Shown here piece by piece: positions 27,880 to 37,550 of a DNA stretch of 64,000 nt (positions within the stretch are counted from its first letter, which is position 1; every line of letters begins with the position of its first letter). Source of the stretch: Elusimicrobiales bacterium (GTDB lineage Bacteria > Elusimicrobiota > Elusimicrobia > Elusimicrobiales > UBA9959). The translations under genes were made by a program, and so were the position numbers. A model generated the notes under the pieces. The model saw only the letters and a list, made by a program, of their open reading frames with translations, searched no databases and was not told where the DNA came from. The stretch is taken from positions 1-64,000 of the forward strand of contig JAILAB010000007.1 of NCBI GenBank assembly GCA_024681855.1, read 5' to 3'.

Positions 27880-29142
27880 ATGGCAAAATTACCTCTTTTC
27901 ACACCTATTTACGGCATACGCCCTGCTCCCGGCAAGGCACAGGAAGTTATAGCTCCTCCTTACGATGTTCTCAATTCCGAGGAGGCCAGGGAGATGGCAA
28001 AAGGGAAGCCTAACAGCTTCCTGCACGTTTCCAAGGCTGAAATTGACCTTCCCGAAGGCACGAATGTTTACAGCGAGGAAGTGTATAAGAAAGCCGGAGA
28101 GAATTTCCGCAGAATGTTAAAGGAAGGCCTGCTCATAAGGGACACAAAAAAGATGTTCTATGTGTACCGTCTCAAAATGGGCGATCACGTTCAGACCGGC
28201 CTCGTAGTAGGCGCATGCGTTGAGGATTACGATGCGAACCGCATACGCAAGCATGAATTTACCCGTGTTGACAAGGAAGATGACCGCGTGAATCAGATCA
28301 AGTTCGTGGAAGCCCAGACCGGTCCCGGACTTATTGCCTACAAGCAGATTCCCGCCGTTGACGCTATAATAAAGAAAACCGTGCAGAACAAGCCGGAATT
28401 TTCTGCCGAAGGCCAGGGCGGAGTGATTCACACACTCTGGACAATTTCTGACGATAATGACATAAAGGTCATTCAGGAAGAATTTGAGAAACAGCCTGCC
28501 GTGTATATTGCCGACGGACATCATCGCAGCGCTGCCGCCAGCCGCGTTAAGAAATGGATGATTGAAAAACGAGGAGCGGAGCACAAGGGCGACGAATCCT
28601 ATAATACATATCTTGCTGTGGCATTCCCTGTCAATGAAATGAAGATATGGGATTATAACAGAGTTGTCCGCGACCTTAACGGTCTTACGCCTGATGCGTT
28701 TATGGCTGAAATAAAGAAGTCATTCAAGGTTGAGGACGCTGCCTGCAAGAATTGTGCCAAGCCAAAGGCCCGCCGCGAATTTGCGATGTACCTTGGCGGC
28801 AAATGGTACAAGCTGACCCCGATAGTGCCTACCCCGGATGCCAAGGATGACCCTGTCGCCGCATTGGACGTGAGCGTTCTTTCCGACCTCGTGATTGACA
28901 AAATCCTCGGCATAAAGGATCTTCGCAAAGATCATCGCATAGACTTCGTTGGCGGCATACGTGGCCTCGGAGAACTTGAGAAACGCGTAAATTCAGGCGA
29001 AATGGCAGTGGCATTCGCACTGTTCCCGACTTCCATAGAGGAGCTTATCCTCGTGGCGGACGCCAACAAGATTATGCCTCCCAAGTCCACCTGGTTTGAA
29101 CCCAAGCTCGCAGACGGAGTAGTTTCAAATCCGCTGATGTAA
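27880..29142 (+). CDS. DUF1015 family protein
   Basis: PIYGIRPAPGKAQEVIAPPYDVLNSEEAREMA, NSFLHVSKAEIDLP, VYIADGHHRSAAASR, typical of DUF1015. Confidence 0.9.
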   Translation: MAKLPLFTPIYGIRPAPGKAQEVIAPPYDVLNSEEAREMAKGKPNSFLHVSKAEIDLPEGTNVYSEEVYKKAGENFRRMLKEGLLIRDTKKMFYVYRLKMGDHVQTGLVVGACVEDYDANRIRKHEFTRVDKEDDRVNQIKFVEAQTGPGLIAYKQIPAVDAIIKKTVQNKPEFSAEGQGGVIHTLWTISDDNDIKVIQEEFEKQPAVYIADGHHRSAAASRVKKWMIEKRGAEHKGDESYNTYLAVAFPVNEMKIWDYNRVVRDLNGLTPDAFMAEIKKSFKVEDAACKNCAKPKARREFAMYLGGKWYKLTPIVPTPDAKDDPVAALDVSVLSDLVIDKILGIKDLRKDHRIDFVGGIRGLGELEKRVNSGEMAVAFALFPTSIEELILVADANKIMPPKSTWFEPKLADGVVSNPLM

Positions 29143-29192
29143 TTCCGTCAGGCGGAATTTGGAAAAGGCAGTTATTATACTGTAGAAAAAAT

Positions 29193-29226
29193 ACCCGCTG
29201 TTTAAAAACGGCGGGTGTTTTTTTGT
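29193..29226 (+). terminator. Rho-independent terminator
   Basis: ACCCGCTGTTTAAAAACGGCGGGT GTTTTTTT. Confidence 0.8.
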
Positions 29227-29433
29227 CATAAAGCTGTATAGGAAAACTGGGCTTAATAGGCAAAATGCCTGGTTCAAACATATTTTTTCTCAATAAAATT
29301 CTCTATTCCAAAATTATAAGCTTTTATTATTTCCAGATGATATAGCCGTGCTATTTGGGCCTTTTGGCCTGGAATATCAATATTATTATAACTTACAATA
29401 TATAAAAGGCATTCTGCCTTTGCGGAGAATTTT

Positions 29434-30768
29434 ATGAAGACATTTCTTTCTTTTATTCTTTCTTTTGTATTTATGGCATCTTTTGCAGGCCCGCTTTTTG
29501 CCGGTGCTCTTGATGAACTTGCCGGGCAGAGCGGTAACCGGCACTATCGCATGCAACATCAAAAGCCTGTGAATGTTGCTCCGGCAGCTCCGATGCCTAG
29601 AGAATCTGTTGAAAGTAAGAAAAAACATTCTGAATGGCTGATAATGGTTTATGTGGCCGGAGTTAATAATCTGGGTCTTTTTCATGAAGCTGAAAAAAAT
29701 CTGGATGAAATGGAAAAAGGACTTTCCGCTGGACAGGACAATGTAAGATTTGTTGTTGAATATGCCTCAATGTCTGGTGATAATGGGGTCTCTTTCGGAA
29801 ACGGCACTTCCACGCTTCTAGTTGTCCCAGATAAGACTGTTGGCATTAAATCACAGGTAATACGTACTAGCCCTGGGGCAGATACCGGCAATGTGAACAC
29901 ATTGTCAAGATTTATCCACAGTGTAAAACAGTGCTTTACTGCAGATCACACAATGCTGATAATATGGAATCATGGCGGGGGACTTAAAGGAATTGCCAGT
30001 GATGATCTTCACGGCAGCGGAATGAGCTTGAAAAATCTTAGTTCTGCTTTGAAAAGTCTTGTATCTGCTTATGGAAAGTTTGATATTATTGCAACTGACG
30101 CATGTTTAATGCAGATGCTGTCAATAGCTTATGAATTTAAAGATTACGCAGATATAATAATAGGTTCTCAGCAGCCAATTCCGGGGCCGGGGTATAAATA
30201 TGATTCCATTGCCGAGACGCTTTCTGCTTCTGGCGGCCATTCCGCTGAGGATGTTGCCAGAATAGTTGTTGAGCAGTATGAGAGAAAGTACTTTTCTTAT
30301 CCTGTAGATCCTAAATATGGGTATGCGTACCCGCAGCTTTCAGCAATAAGAACAAAATATCTGCCTGATTTAAAAAACAATATAGATTCCTGGGCATATT
30401 TAATGGCTTCTGACAGAAAGCTTATGCGAAAATTTAATAACAGCTCTTTTGTTAACAATAAGAAAGGTATTCATTTTATGTATCACTTGGAATATTCGCG
30501 TGATCTTGTAAGGATGATAGAAATTATAAATAAAAATAGAAATCATAACGACTCTGTGAGAGTTGCAGGTGATGGTATCAGAAATTTTGTGGAAAATAAA
30601 CTTGTCATTAAAAATTTCTCACTGTCAGGAAGAGAGCATGGTGTTTCCGTCTATCTCCCGTTTTTAGAATATGATGCCTCACTTTATGAGCCTCTTCAGT
30701 TTGCAAAAGATTCATACTGGGGCACTTTTGTTAGAAATATTGTTCAGAATAATATAGACAGCTGGTGA
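29434..30768 (+). CDS. Secreted clostripain-like (C11 family) cysteine peptidase
   Basis: Signal peptide; WLIMVYVAGVNNLG, MLIIWNHGGG (His), IIATDACLMQMLSIAYEFKDYADIIIGSQQPIPGPGY (Cys). Confidence 0.9.
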   Translation: MKTFLSFILSFVFMASFAGPLFAGALDELAGQSGNRHYRMQHQKPVNVAPAAPMPRESVESKKKHSEWLIMVYVAGVNNLGLFHEAEKNLDEMEKGLSAGQDNVRFVVEYASMSGDNGVSFGNGTSTLLVVPDKTVGIKSQVIRTSPGADTGNVNTLSRFIHSVKQCFTADHTMLIIWNHGGGLKGIASDDLHGSGMSLKNLSSALKSLVSAYGKFDIIATDACLMQMLSIAYEFKDYADIIIGSQQPIPGPGYKYDSIAETLSASGGHSAEDVARIVVEQYERKYFSYPVDPKYGYAYPQLSAIRTKYLPDLKNNIDSWAYLMASDRKLMRKFNNSSFVNNKKGIHFMYHLEYSRDLVRMIEIINKNRNHNDSVRVAGDGIRNFVENKLVIKNFSLSGREHGVSVYLPFLEYDASLYEPLQFAKDSYWGTFVRNIVQNNIDSW

Positions 30769-32633
30769 AAAATATGAAAATGACTCTTTTTTTTCTGCTT
30801 GCTTTATTTCCGCTAATTCTGCCTTTGCCTGTTCATGCCCAATATGAGACTTTCTGTTATTATTATAATAACCAGCTTGTCATTTCTTTAAACCGGCCGG
30901 CTTATGAAGGCATAAATGATAACAGGTCTGAAGATGTTAAATTAGATTATGTCACAAGGTATATTTATCTTGCGAATCCTTTCGCCGCAAAGGATTTTCT
31001 GAATAATCAGAAACTGCTTGATATGGATTCGGCTCGTACTGGTTCCACATTGAAGCCGCAGGCTATGGCTTTGCAGGATTTATATACTCTTATGAACAGA
31101 GACTGGAATCCTGGGCAGTTTAATGAGTTGAATAAGTCTCTCATTAACCGCATAGGAAAAGACAAACCGCTTCACAGTTCAGGATTGGTTAGTCCTGATA
31201 CTGTAATTATATGGCTTAAAACATATCTTTCAACCCGTTACGGTGATTACAACAGTGAAAAAATGCTTACGGTCAAAAAAGCTGTGCGCGACTGGACAAC
31301 GGTTTTTGGCTCTGTAAAGACTATAAGATTTGCATGGAGCAATCCCAATCCTAAATACGGAGATTATGTTACTATCCAGGCCAGCGAATGGACTGAAAAA
31401 AGTCTTTTGGAAAGAAATGCGATAATCAAAGCTTTTCACAGATATAATATATATCTTGTCAAGAATGGAAATAACAGTCTTGCTGAATATTGCGAAAATG
31501 AAGATGAAAAGCACTTTAGTTTTGAAGAAATGGATCAGAAATGGGAACATGGTGTCCGCACAGGAAAGCGTTCCGCAATGATGACAAGCGGTCAGGGGCA
31601 GCAGCTTGCCAGCATGGATCATAATGCGGATAATTCAGCTCTCCTGAATAACTATTTTGATGGTACGGTTTCCAGGTCTGAACATGAATTAAAGATGTGG
31701 GATGCCAATCGCGATTCCGACAATAGAGAGCTTTTTTCTAGAGATAACAGAGAGCTTGCCGCTTCAATGCTAAAGACCTCTATATTAAAAGAGCTTAATG
31801 GAACCACAGCCGGAAACCGCCTGAAAGATAATTTCAGGATTGAAATAGCTTACTGTGATAAAGGGTATTCTGAACTTAAACCTGATGGAACCATAGTGCT
31901 TGATGAGGAAATAATACAGCAGTATATGCGTTTGAGAGGGTTTACTGCCGCTTCCATGATTAAGGATGCTTCGCAAATGCAGGAGCTGGCAAAATATATG
32001 TCTCCTATTGTTGTTTATGAAAGTGCGCGCAGGGAACAGGATGTTTGGGCAAAAGCAAATAATAAATACAAGCCGCGCACGCAGGAAGATGAAATTGACG
32101 CAAGATCTCTGGAGGCTTTGTATTTTAATGAAAAAAGCAGAACCGACAGCCGTTTTGCATATATTTTTGTTAATGCTGAAAACTATTCCAGATATGCTGC
32201 TAAGCGTATGGAAAATGCTGCAAGCTATACGCAGGGCAGAAAAATGTTTGCTGACAATGTCCGCATGGAATGTTCTAATCTTCCCACTATAAGCAGTTCC
32301 ACGTCAGGCCTGCTTGCCGGCGTTAATAAGGAGCTTGAGCGCAGGAAGGCTTTGTCAGCTGGGGAAAGAGAAAATGAATTTTCTTTCATTACTTATGCGG
32401 AAGTGTGTTATATGACCCCAGATGAGATTATGTCTTCTCTTAGGGATATACAGGAAGGCGCTCTTGTAATGCTCTCTGATAGTCTTAATTCGGGAGCCTA
32501 TGAGGAATATAACAGAAATGCTATTTCAGCGACACGGAATAATTTCAATAATATTGGCAAAACTAAAGCGAATGAATCAAATGCAGGTATGCATTCATCC
32601 AGAGTGATAAAAGAAATTCCGCCTATGCCTTAA
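30765..32633 (+). CDS. Secreted protein of unknown function, translationally coupled to C11 peptidase
   Basis: Signal peptide MKMTLFFLLALFPLILPLPVHAQ; GTG 30765 overlaps the upstream stop (ATG at 30774 also possible); no family recognised. Confidence 0.8.
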   Translation: MKNMKMTLFFLLALFPLILPLPVHAQYETFCYYYNNQLVISLNRPAYEGINDNRSEDVKLDYVTRYIYLANPFAAKDFLNNQKLLDMDSARTGSTLKPQAMALQDLYTLMNRDWNPGQFNELNKSLINRIGKDKPLHSSGLVSPDTVIIWLKTYLSTRYGDYNSEKMLTVKKAVRDWTTVFGSVKTIRFAWSNPNPKYGDYVTIQASEWTEKSLLERNAIIKAFHRYNIYLVKNGNNSLAEYCENEDEKHFSFEEMDQKWEHGVRTGKRSAMMTSGQGQQLASMDHNADNSALLNNYFDGTVSRSEHELKMWDANRDSDNRELFSRDNRELAASMLKTSILKELNGTTAGNRLKDNFRIEIAYCDKGYSELKPDGTIVLDEEIIQQYMRLRGFTAASMIKDASQMQELAKYMSPIVVYESARREQDVWAKANNKYKPRTQEDEIDARSLEALYFNEKSRTDSRFAYIFVNAENYSRYAAKRMENAASYTQGRKMFADNVRMECSNLPTISSSTSGLLAGVNKELERRKALSAGERENEFSFITYAEVCYMTPDEIMSSLRDIQEGALVMLSDSLNSGAYEEYNRNAISATRNNFNNIGKTKANESNAGMHSSRVIKEIPPMP

Positions 32634-32656
32634 TGTGATACGGTGTTAAGTATGAA

Positions 32657-32687
32657 TAAAAATGCCCGGTGAAACCGGGCATTTTTA
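32657..32687 (+). terminator. Rho-independent terminator
   Basis: AAAAATGCCCGGT gaa ACCGGGCATTTTT. Confidence 0.88.
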
Positions 32688-32857
32688 ATGTATCAGAAAT
32701 CAAATGTAATAGATTATGCTTTAGCAGTTTTTTACATGACAAAATATTCTTGCGATGATAAATGCACGGCATACTGAACAGTTATACAGCGTAAAATTTT
32801 TATATTATATACGAATACACATAGTAAATTTTCGGACAATATTATCAGGATAATATC

Positions 32858-34198
32858 ATGCGGATAACAGAATTTCTTAAAGGCGGTTATAAAGACAGCG
32901 CAAACATACAAAATATATATAAACTGGAAGGCTTTGTGCCGCTGGGGCAGGCTCTGCCGTTTGGAATGCAGCATGTTCTCGCCATGCTTGTATCAAATAT
33001 TGTGCCGATAATTCTTGTGGCCGGCATGGCAGGGCTTTCACCGTCTTTAAAAGCCATTCTTATTCAGAACTGCATGATAATAGCCGGAATAGGAACTCTT
33101 GTGCAGCTGTACCCGATCTGGAGAGCCGGGTCAGGTTTGCCAATAGTTATGGGTACAAGTTTTACTTTTGTGGCCGTAAACGGGTATATAGCGTCAAAAT
33201 ACGGATACGGTGCGGTTATAGGCGGCGTGATAGCTGGCGGAATTCTGGAAGGTCTGTTAGGCCTGTTTGCAGGATACTGGCTTAAATACATTTCTCCTGT
33301 AGTCGCGGCCTGTGTCGTAACGTCTATCGGCTTATCGCTTCTGCCTGTCGGTGCCGCCAGTTTTGCCGGTGGCCTGGGTTCTGCGGATTTTGCGTCTGCT
33401 AAAAATATGGCGCTTGGCGCTATAACGCTTATGTCCCTGATTTTGATAGATGTTTTTTCCAAAGGATTCATAAAACGCCTTGCCGTGCTTATTTCACTTG
33501 CAATAGGATATATTGCCGCGCTTGCCATGGGAAAGGTTGACTTTTCCGCCCTGCATGGAATATCTGTCCTGTCCCTGCCTCACATAATGCCTGTTATTCC
33601 TGAATTCCGCCTGGATGCTGTTCTGGGAATACTGCTTGTATATCTTGTTTCAGCAGCTGAAACCATAGGCGATACCAGCGCATTATGCAATATGGCCCTT
33701 GACCGCAGGCCTTCGCATAAGGAAGTATCCGGCAGTCTTGTGTGCGACGGATTCTGCAGTTCACTCGCCGGAATTTTTGGCTGTATTTCAATAACGTCAT
33801 ACAGTCAGAATATAGGGCTTGTGGCCATGACAAAGGTAATAAACCGTTTTACAATAGCCACGGGGGCTGCGGTAATGGTTGTCGCCGGGCTTTTCCCGCC
33901 GGTAGGCGCATTGCTGGCAACCCTGCCTGATGCTGTTCTTGGCGGCTGTACGATAATAATGTTCGGACAGATAGTTATTTCAGGCATTTACATGATGAGA
34001 AAATGCGGTTTTACGGAGCGCAATACGCTTATAATCGCTCTTTCGCTTTCTGTAGGCATGGGCTTTACCGGTGTGCAGGGAATGTTCTCAATGCTGCCGG
34101 AAATATGGGCTGACAGCCTGCAGAACAACTGCGTAGCCATAGTGTTTTTAATATCCCTTGCAATGGATATCCTTCTGCCAGGAAAAGAAAAAAATTAG
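32858..34198 (+). CDS. NCS2/NAT family nucleobase (probably purine) permease
   Basis: FGMQHVLAMLVSNIVPI; NAT signature QNIGLVAMTK with Gln at the purine-type position; multi-TM. Confidence 0.9.
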   Translation: MRITEFLKGGYKDSANIQNIYKLEGFVPLGQALPFGMQHVLAMLVSNIVPIILVAGMAGLSPSLKAILIQNCMIIAGIGTLVQLYPIWRAGSGLPIVMGTSFTFVAVNGYIASKYGYGAVIGGVIAGGILEGLLGLFAGYWLKYISPVVAACVVTSIGLSLLPVGAASFAGGLGSADFASAKNMALGAITLMSLILIDVFSKGFIKRLAVLISLAIGYIAALAMGKVDFSALHGISVLSLPHIMPVIPEFRLDAVLGILLVYLVSAAETIGDTSALCNMALDRRPSHKEVSGSLVCDGFCSSLAGIFGCISITSYSQNIGLVAMTKVINRFTIATGAAVMVVAGLFPPVGALLATLPDAVLGGCTIIMFGQIVISGIYMMRKCGFTERNTLIIALSLSVGMGFTGVQGMFSMLPEIWADSLQNNCVAIVFLISLAMDILLPGKEKN

Positions 34199-34210
34199 AG
34201 CGGAACAAAA

Positions 34211-34243
34211 AAAGGCCGGTATTTTTTACCGGCCTCTGTTTTT
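34211..34243. terminator. Rho-independent terminator
   Basis: AGGCCGGTA ttttt TACCGGCCT CTGTTTTT. Confidence 0.83.
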
Positions 34244-34270
34244 GTGCTTATCTGTTTTCATCGAGTATAA

Positions 34271-34579
34271 TCATTCACTGTTTTTTCTTGTGGCGGATTT
34301 TATCAAAGCATAAAGAACAACCAGCAGTAATATGGTAGCTATTATCCATACGCATAGTGAAATGCCGTGCCACATCATGCAGCACAGCATGAATAAGATC
34401 GGACCATTCGTATTTCTTTCAAAAGAGGTACAGATAAAACCGGCGGCGGTCAGGAAAATACATAATAGAAGTGTAATGTATAAAACAGCGGAAAAAAGTT
34501 CAGTCTTATGCAGTAATTGTATCATTCTCAATTGGAATGAGGTTTGATAAACATAAGAAAAACGAGTAGAATATTTCAC
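34271..34579 (-). CDS. Small membrane protein, unknown
   Basis: 102 aa with several hydrophobic segments; intergenic position between a terminator and repeat copy 4. Confidence 0.5.
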   Translation of the reverse strand: MKYSTRFSYVYQTSFQLRMIQLLHKTELFSAVLYITLLLCIFLTAAGFICTSFERNTNGPILFMLCCMMWHGISLCVWIIATILLLVVLYALIKSATRKNSE

Positions 34580-34596
34580 CTGTATAATATATTTTT

Positions 34597-34758
34597 CGCT
34601 CTTTATAAGAAAATTATTGATTTTACAGTTTTTATGTCATGCTGAATTTATTTCAGCATCTCTGCGGCTTAAAGAGGTTCTGAAACAGGTTCAAGACGGC
34701 AAAGTAATATTTGCATTCTTTATAATTGCATTGTATCAATGCTTTTCTTTAAAAGAGT
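34597..34758 (+). repeat. Intergenic two-hairpin repeat family, copy 4
   Basis: CTCTTTATAAGAAAATTATTGATTTTACAG...GTCATGCTGAATTTATTTCAGCATCTCTGCGGCTTAAAGAGGTTCTGAAACAGGTTCAAGACG... Confidence 0.85.
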
Positions 34759-34805
34759 CATATTTTTTATTTGCTTTATCTGAATTTTTTTATTAACATA
34801 CGAAT

Positions 34806-35570
34806 ATGAAACATTGTTTTTTTATCTTATGCGCTTTGTTTGTGGCTGTGCCTCTGTATGCCGGCGTAAGCCCGGATAATGGGCCTGGCAGAAAAGGTAA
34901 TGGGATTACCTTAAACAGGGAAAAGAAAGAGCCAGCTGCTAAGAACAGAAGCAGTGCGGAAGTGCCCGCAAGATCCGGTCAGGCAGAAAAGCCGGTGTCA
35001 GATACAGATGCGGAAATTGATATTTTACAGTTTCCTGTGAGAGATATAAGAGCCAGGGAACTTGTTCTTAAGATAAAGTATCAAAGAACAAGTCTTGAGG
35101 AATTAAAATCTTCTTATAAAAACTGGTTAGGATCGGACCAGGAGAATAAGGCGGTGATAGACCTGACGGAAAAATATGTTAAAGCCGGCAGTACTGTTAC
35201 CGTAACGCCTGAGGAATGGGACAGGCTTGAAGAAAGCAATCATAAAATATCACTATTTCTTAACGGCGGCAGGGAGAAACCCGCTTCAGAAAACAGGTTT
35301 CTGAAAAACAGAAAAATTACTGAATTAAGCCTGCCTGTATTTGAAATTGATGCCAGGTACTGGGCATGGCGCATTGCCGAGGCTAAGGATGTTACTTTTG
35401 AGCAGATAGCCGGCAGCAGCCTTGGCTGGGTTGGCGAGCGTTCATATAATGCCAGACTGGTCAGCAGAATTGAGGAGAACCTTAAAACCGGCAATACGCG
35501 GAAACTTGCTGATTGGGAACAGAAAAAACTAGATGAGGTCTCTGAAAAAATAAGCGAAATTGTCAGATAG
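34806..35570 (+). CDS. Secreted protein with internally duplicated domain, unknown function
   Basis: Signal peptide MKHCFFILCALFVAVPLYAG; two diverged repeats (FPVRDIRARELV... and LPVFEIDARYWA...). Confidence 0.78.
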   Translation: MKHCFFILCALFVAVPLYAGVSPDNGPGRKGNGITLNREKKEPAAKNRSSAEVPARSGQAEKPVSDTDAEIDILQFPVRDIRARELVLKIKYQRTSLEELKSSYKNWLGSDQENKAVIDLTEKYVKAGSTVTVTPEEWDRLEESNHKISLFLNGGREKPASENRFLKNRKITELSLPVFEIDARYWAWRIAEAKDVTFEQIAGSSLGWVGERSYNARLVSRIEENLKTGNTRKLADWEQKKLDEVSEKISEIVR

Positions 35571-35611
35571 ATTATTTGTAAAATCACTTAACGATATGGC
35601 ATTATTTTCTT

Positions 35612-36703
35612 ATGAATACAAAACTGGGCATAATTGAAGGTTTTTACGGCAGGCCATGGACATGGGGTGAACGTTCAGGATATATCCCGTTCATGCGCCG
35701 CTATGGCTTTTCTGCTTATATTTATGCGCCGAAAGCGGATGCCTATATGCGCCGCAGATGGCGTGACCCGCTGCCTGAAGGGCTGGAGAAAAAACTTGCA
35801 AAACTCTCTCTTGAGCTGCGCAAAGAGTGTTGTGAATTTGGCATAGGTTTCAGTCCTTATGAAATTTATCTTTCACCTTTTGATTCAGAGACAAAAAGCG
35901 CCTTGCTGCACAGGCTTCTGGCTTTTGACAGGATAAAACCTGATATTCTCTGCATTCTTATGGATGATATGAAAGGCGATGTGAACGGCCTTGCCGCGAA
36001 GCAGATTGAGATACTTAATTTCATGGCTGCCAATACCAGGGTGAAGAAGATAATTTTCTGTCCCACATATTATTCCGATGACCCCGTTCTTGAAAAACTG
36101 TATGGGAAAATGCCGGAGGATTATTTTTCAAGGCTGAATGCGGAACTGGATAAGAAAATAAGCATTTTCTGGACCGGCGATCTTGTGTGTTCCAGGTCTT
36201 TTACTGAGGAGTATCTGCAGAGTGTCTCGCTAAGGCTGGGCCGCAGGCCAGTGATATGGGACAATTATCCTGTCAACGATGGGCCGCGCATGAGCCCATT
36301 CCTGCACCTGCGGGCATTTACCGGACGGCCTGCCGGAATGGGCGCCGGGATTGAGGCGCATATAGCTAATCCCATGAATCAGGCCGCTCTTTCCAAGATA
36401 GTTCTTGCTACGCTTGCGGAAAGCTATAAGCGCGGCCCGCAATATGACCCTGTGCAGGCATTTCACCGTGCTGCCGGGGCGGTTACCTGCCGGGAGATGG
36501 CAGACCTGCTGGAACGCGACCTGGAACTGTTCGCCGACAAGGGGCTTGCGGCAATTACTCCGGAGCGCCGCATGGAACTGAAGCGGGATTATTCTGAATT
36601 CCGCGGAAGCCGTACCAATGACACAGCGGCGGCGGCGCGTGAGATAACAGACTGGCTGGACGGTAAATATTCCATAACCCGCGAGGAGATACTTGCGCAG
36701 TGA
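35612..36703 (+). CDS. GH84-like beta-N-acetylglucosaminidase domain protein
   Basis: GIIEGFYGRPWTWGER, YIYAPKAD, CILMDDMKGD (Asp-Asp pair), VIWDNYPVNDGPRMSPFLHLRAFTGR, ANPMNQAALSKI. Confidence 0.88.
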   Translation: MNTKLGIIEGFYGRPWTWGERSGYIPFMRRYGFSAYIYAPKADAYMRRRWRDPLPEGLEKKLAKLSLELRKECCEFGIGFSPYEIYLSPFDSETKSALLHRLLAFDRIKPDILCILMDDMKGDVNGLAAKQIEILNFMAANTRVKKIIFCPTYYSDDPVLEKLYGKMPEDYFSRLNAELDKKISIFWTGDLVCSRSFTEEYLQSVSLRLGRRPVIWDNYPVNDGPRMSPFLHLRAFTGRPAGMGAGIEAHIANPMNQAALSKIVLATLAESYKRGPQYDPVQAFHRAAGAVTCREMADLLERDLELFADKGLAAITPERRMELKRDYSEFRGSRTNDTAAAAREITDWLDGKYSITREEILAQ

Positions 36704-36712
36704 TAATTCTGC

Positions 36713-37504
36713 ATGAAAATAATTGATGTGCACACACATGCCTATCCGGATGCCCTGGCACCAAAAGCCATGGCCGGGCTCTGCGCAGTGAACAGGGATG
36801 TTGAACCCGCGACTGACGGAACAACTTCCGGTCTTCTTGAAGCCATGGACCGTGGAGGTGTCAGTGTTTCTTTTGTGCTTCCAATAGCAACAAAGCCTAA
36901 GCAGTCGCCCTCAATTCTCAAATGGATCAGGTCATTCTCTTCGGAAAGGCTTATTCCTTTCGGCTCTGTTCATCCTTTTTCTGAAAATTTTGAACAGGAA
37001 CTTGAGGCATTCAGGTCTGCCGGAATAAAAGGAATAAAACTTCATCCGATGTATCAGGATTTTTCTGTTGATGACAGAAGGGTGTTTCCAGTTTATGAAG
37101 CGCTTTCAGACATGAATTTTACCGTGATTTTTCATGCTGGATATGATATAGCTTTTCCTGAAAGCATGAACGCTTCTGCTGATAAATTCGTTACCGTGAT
37201 GGAAAATTTTCCTGAATTGAGGATTATTGCCGCGCACATGGGCGGCTGGAAAAGATACCGCGAGGTGCGCGAACTTCTCTGTGGCCGCGATATATGGTTT
37301 GATACCTCATTCATAAATGAGATTCCCGAAGACCTGCGCAGAGAGATTTTCGCTTCGCATGATATGGAAAAATTTCTTTTTGGCACGGATTGTCCATGGG
37401 CATATCCTGAAAAGCTGGCAGCGCTTATAGAATCCTTACCGGAACTTTCGGGAAATGACATAGAAAATATTTTCCATTTAAATGCCGAAAAGCTGCTGCA
37501 TTAA
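36713..37504 (+). CDS. Amidohydrolase family (metal-dependent hydrolase) protein
   Basis: IIDVHTHAYPD, GIKGIKLHPMYQDF, FHAGYD, IIAAHMGGWKRY, FGTDCPWAYPEK. Confidence 0.87.
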   Translation: MKIIDVHTHAYPDALAPKAMAGLCAVNRDVEPATDGTTSGLLEAMDRGGVSVSFVLPIATKPKQSPSILKWIRSFSSERLIPFGSVHPFSENFEQELEAFRSAGIKGIKLHPMYQDFSVDDRRVFPVYEALSDMNFTVIFHAGYDIAFPESMNASADKFVTVMENFPELRIIAAHMGGWKRYREVRELLCGRDIWFDTSFINEIPEDLRREIFASHDMEKFLFGTDCPWAYPEKLAALIESLPELSGNDIENIFHLNAEKLLH

Positions 37505-37550
37505 GCATGTCCCGGCATTGACAGACTGTATCTGAAATCTTTTTTATCTT

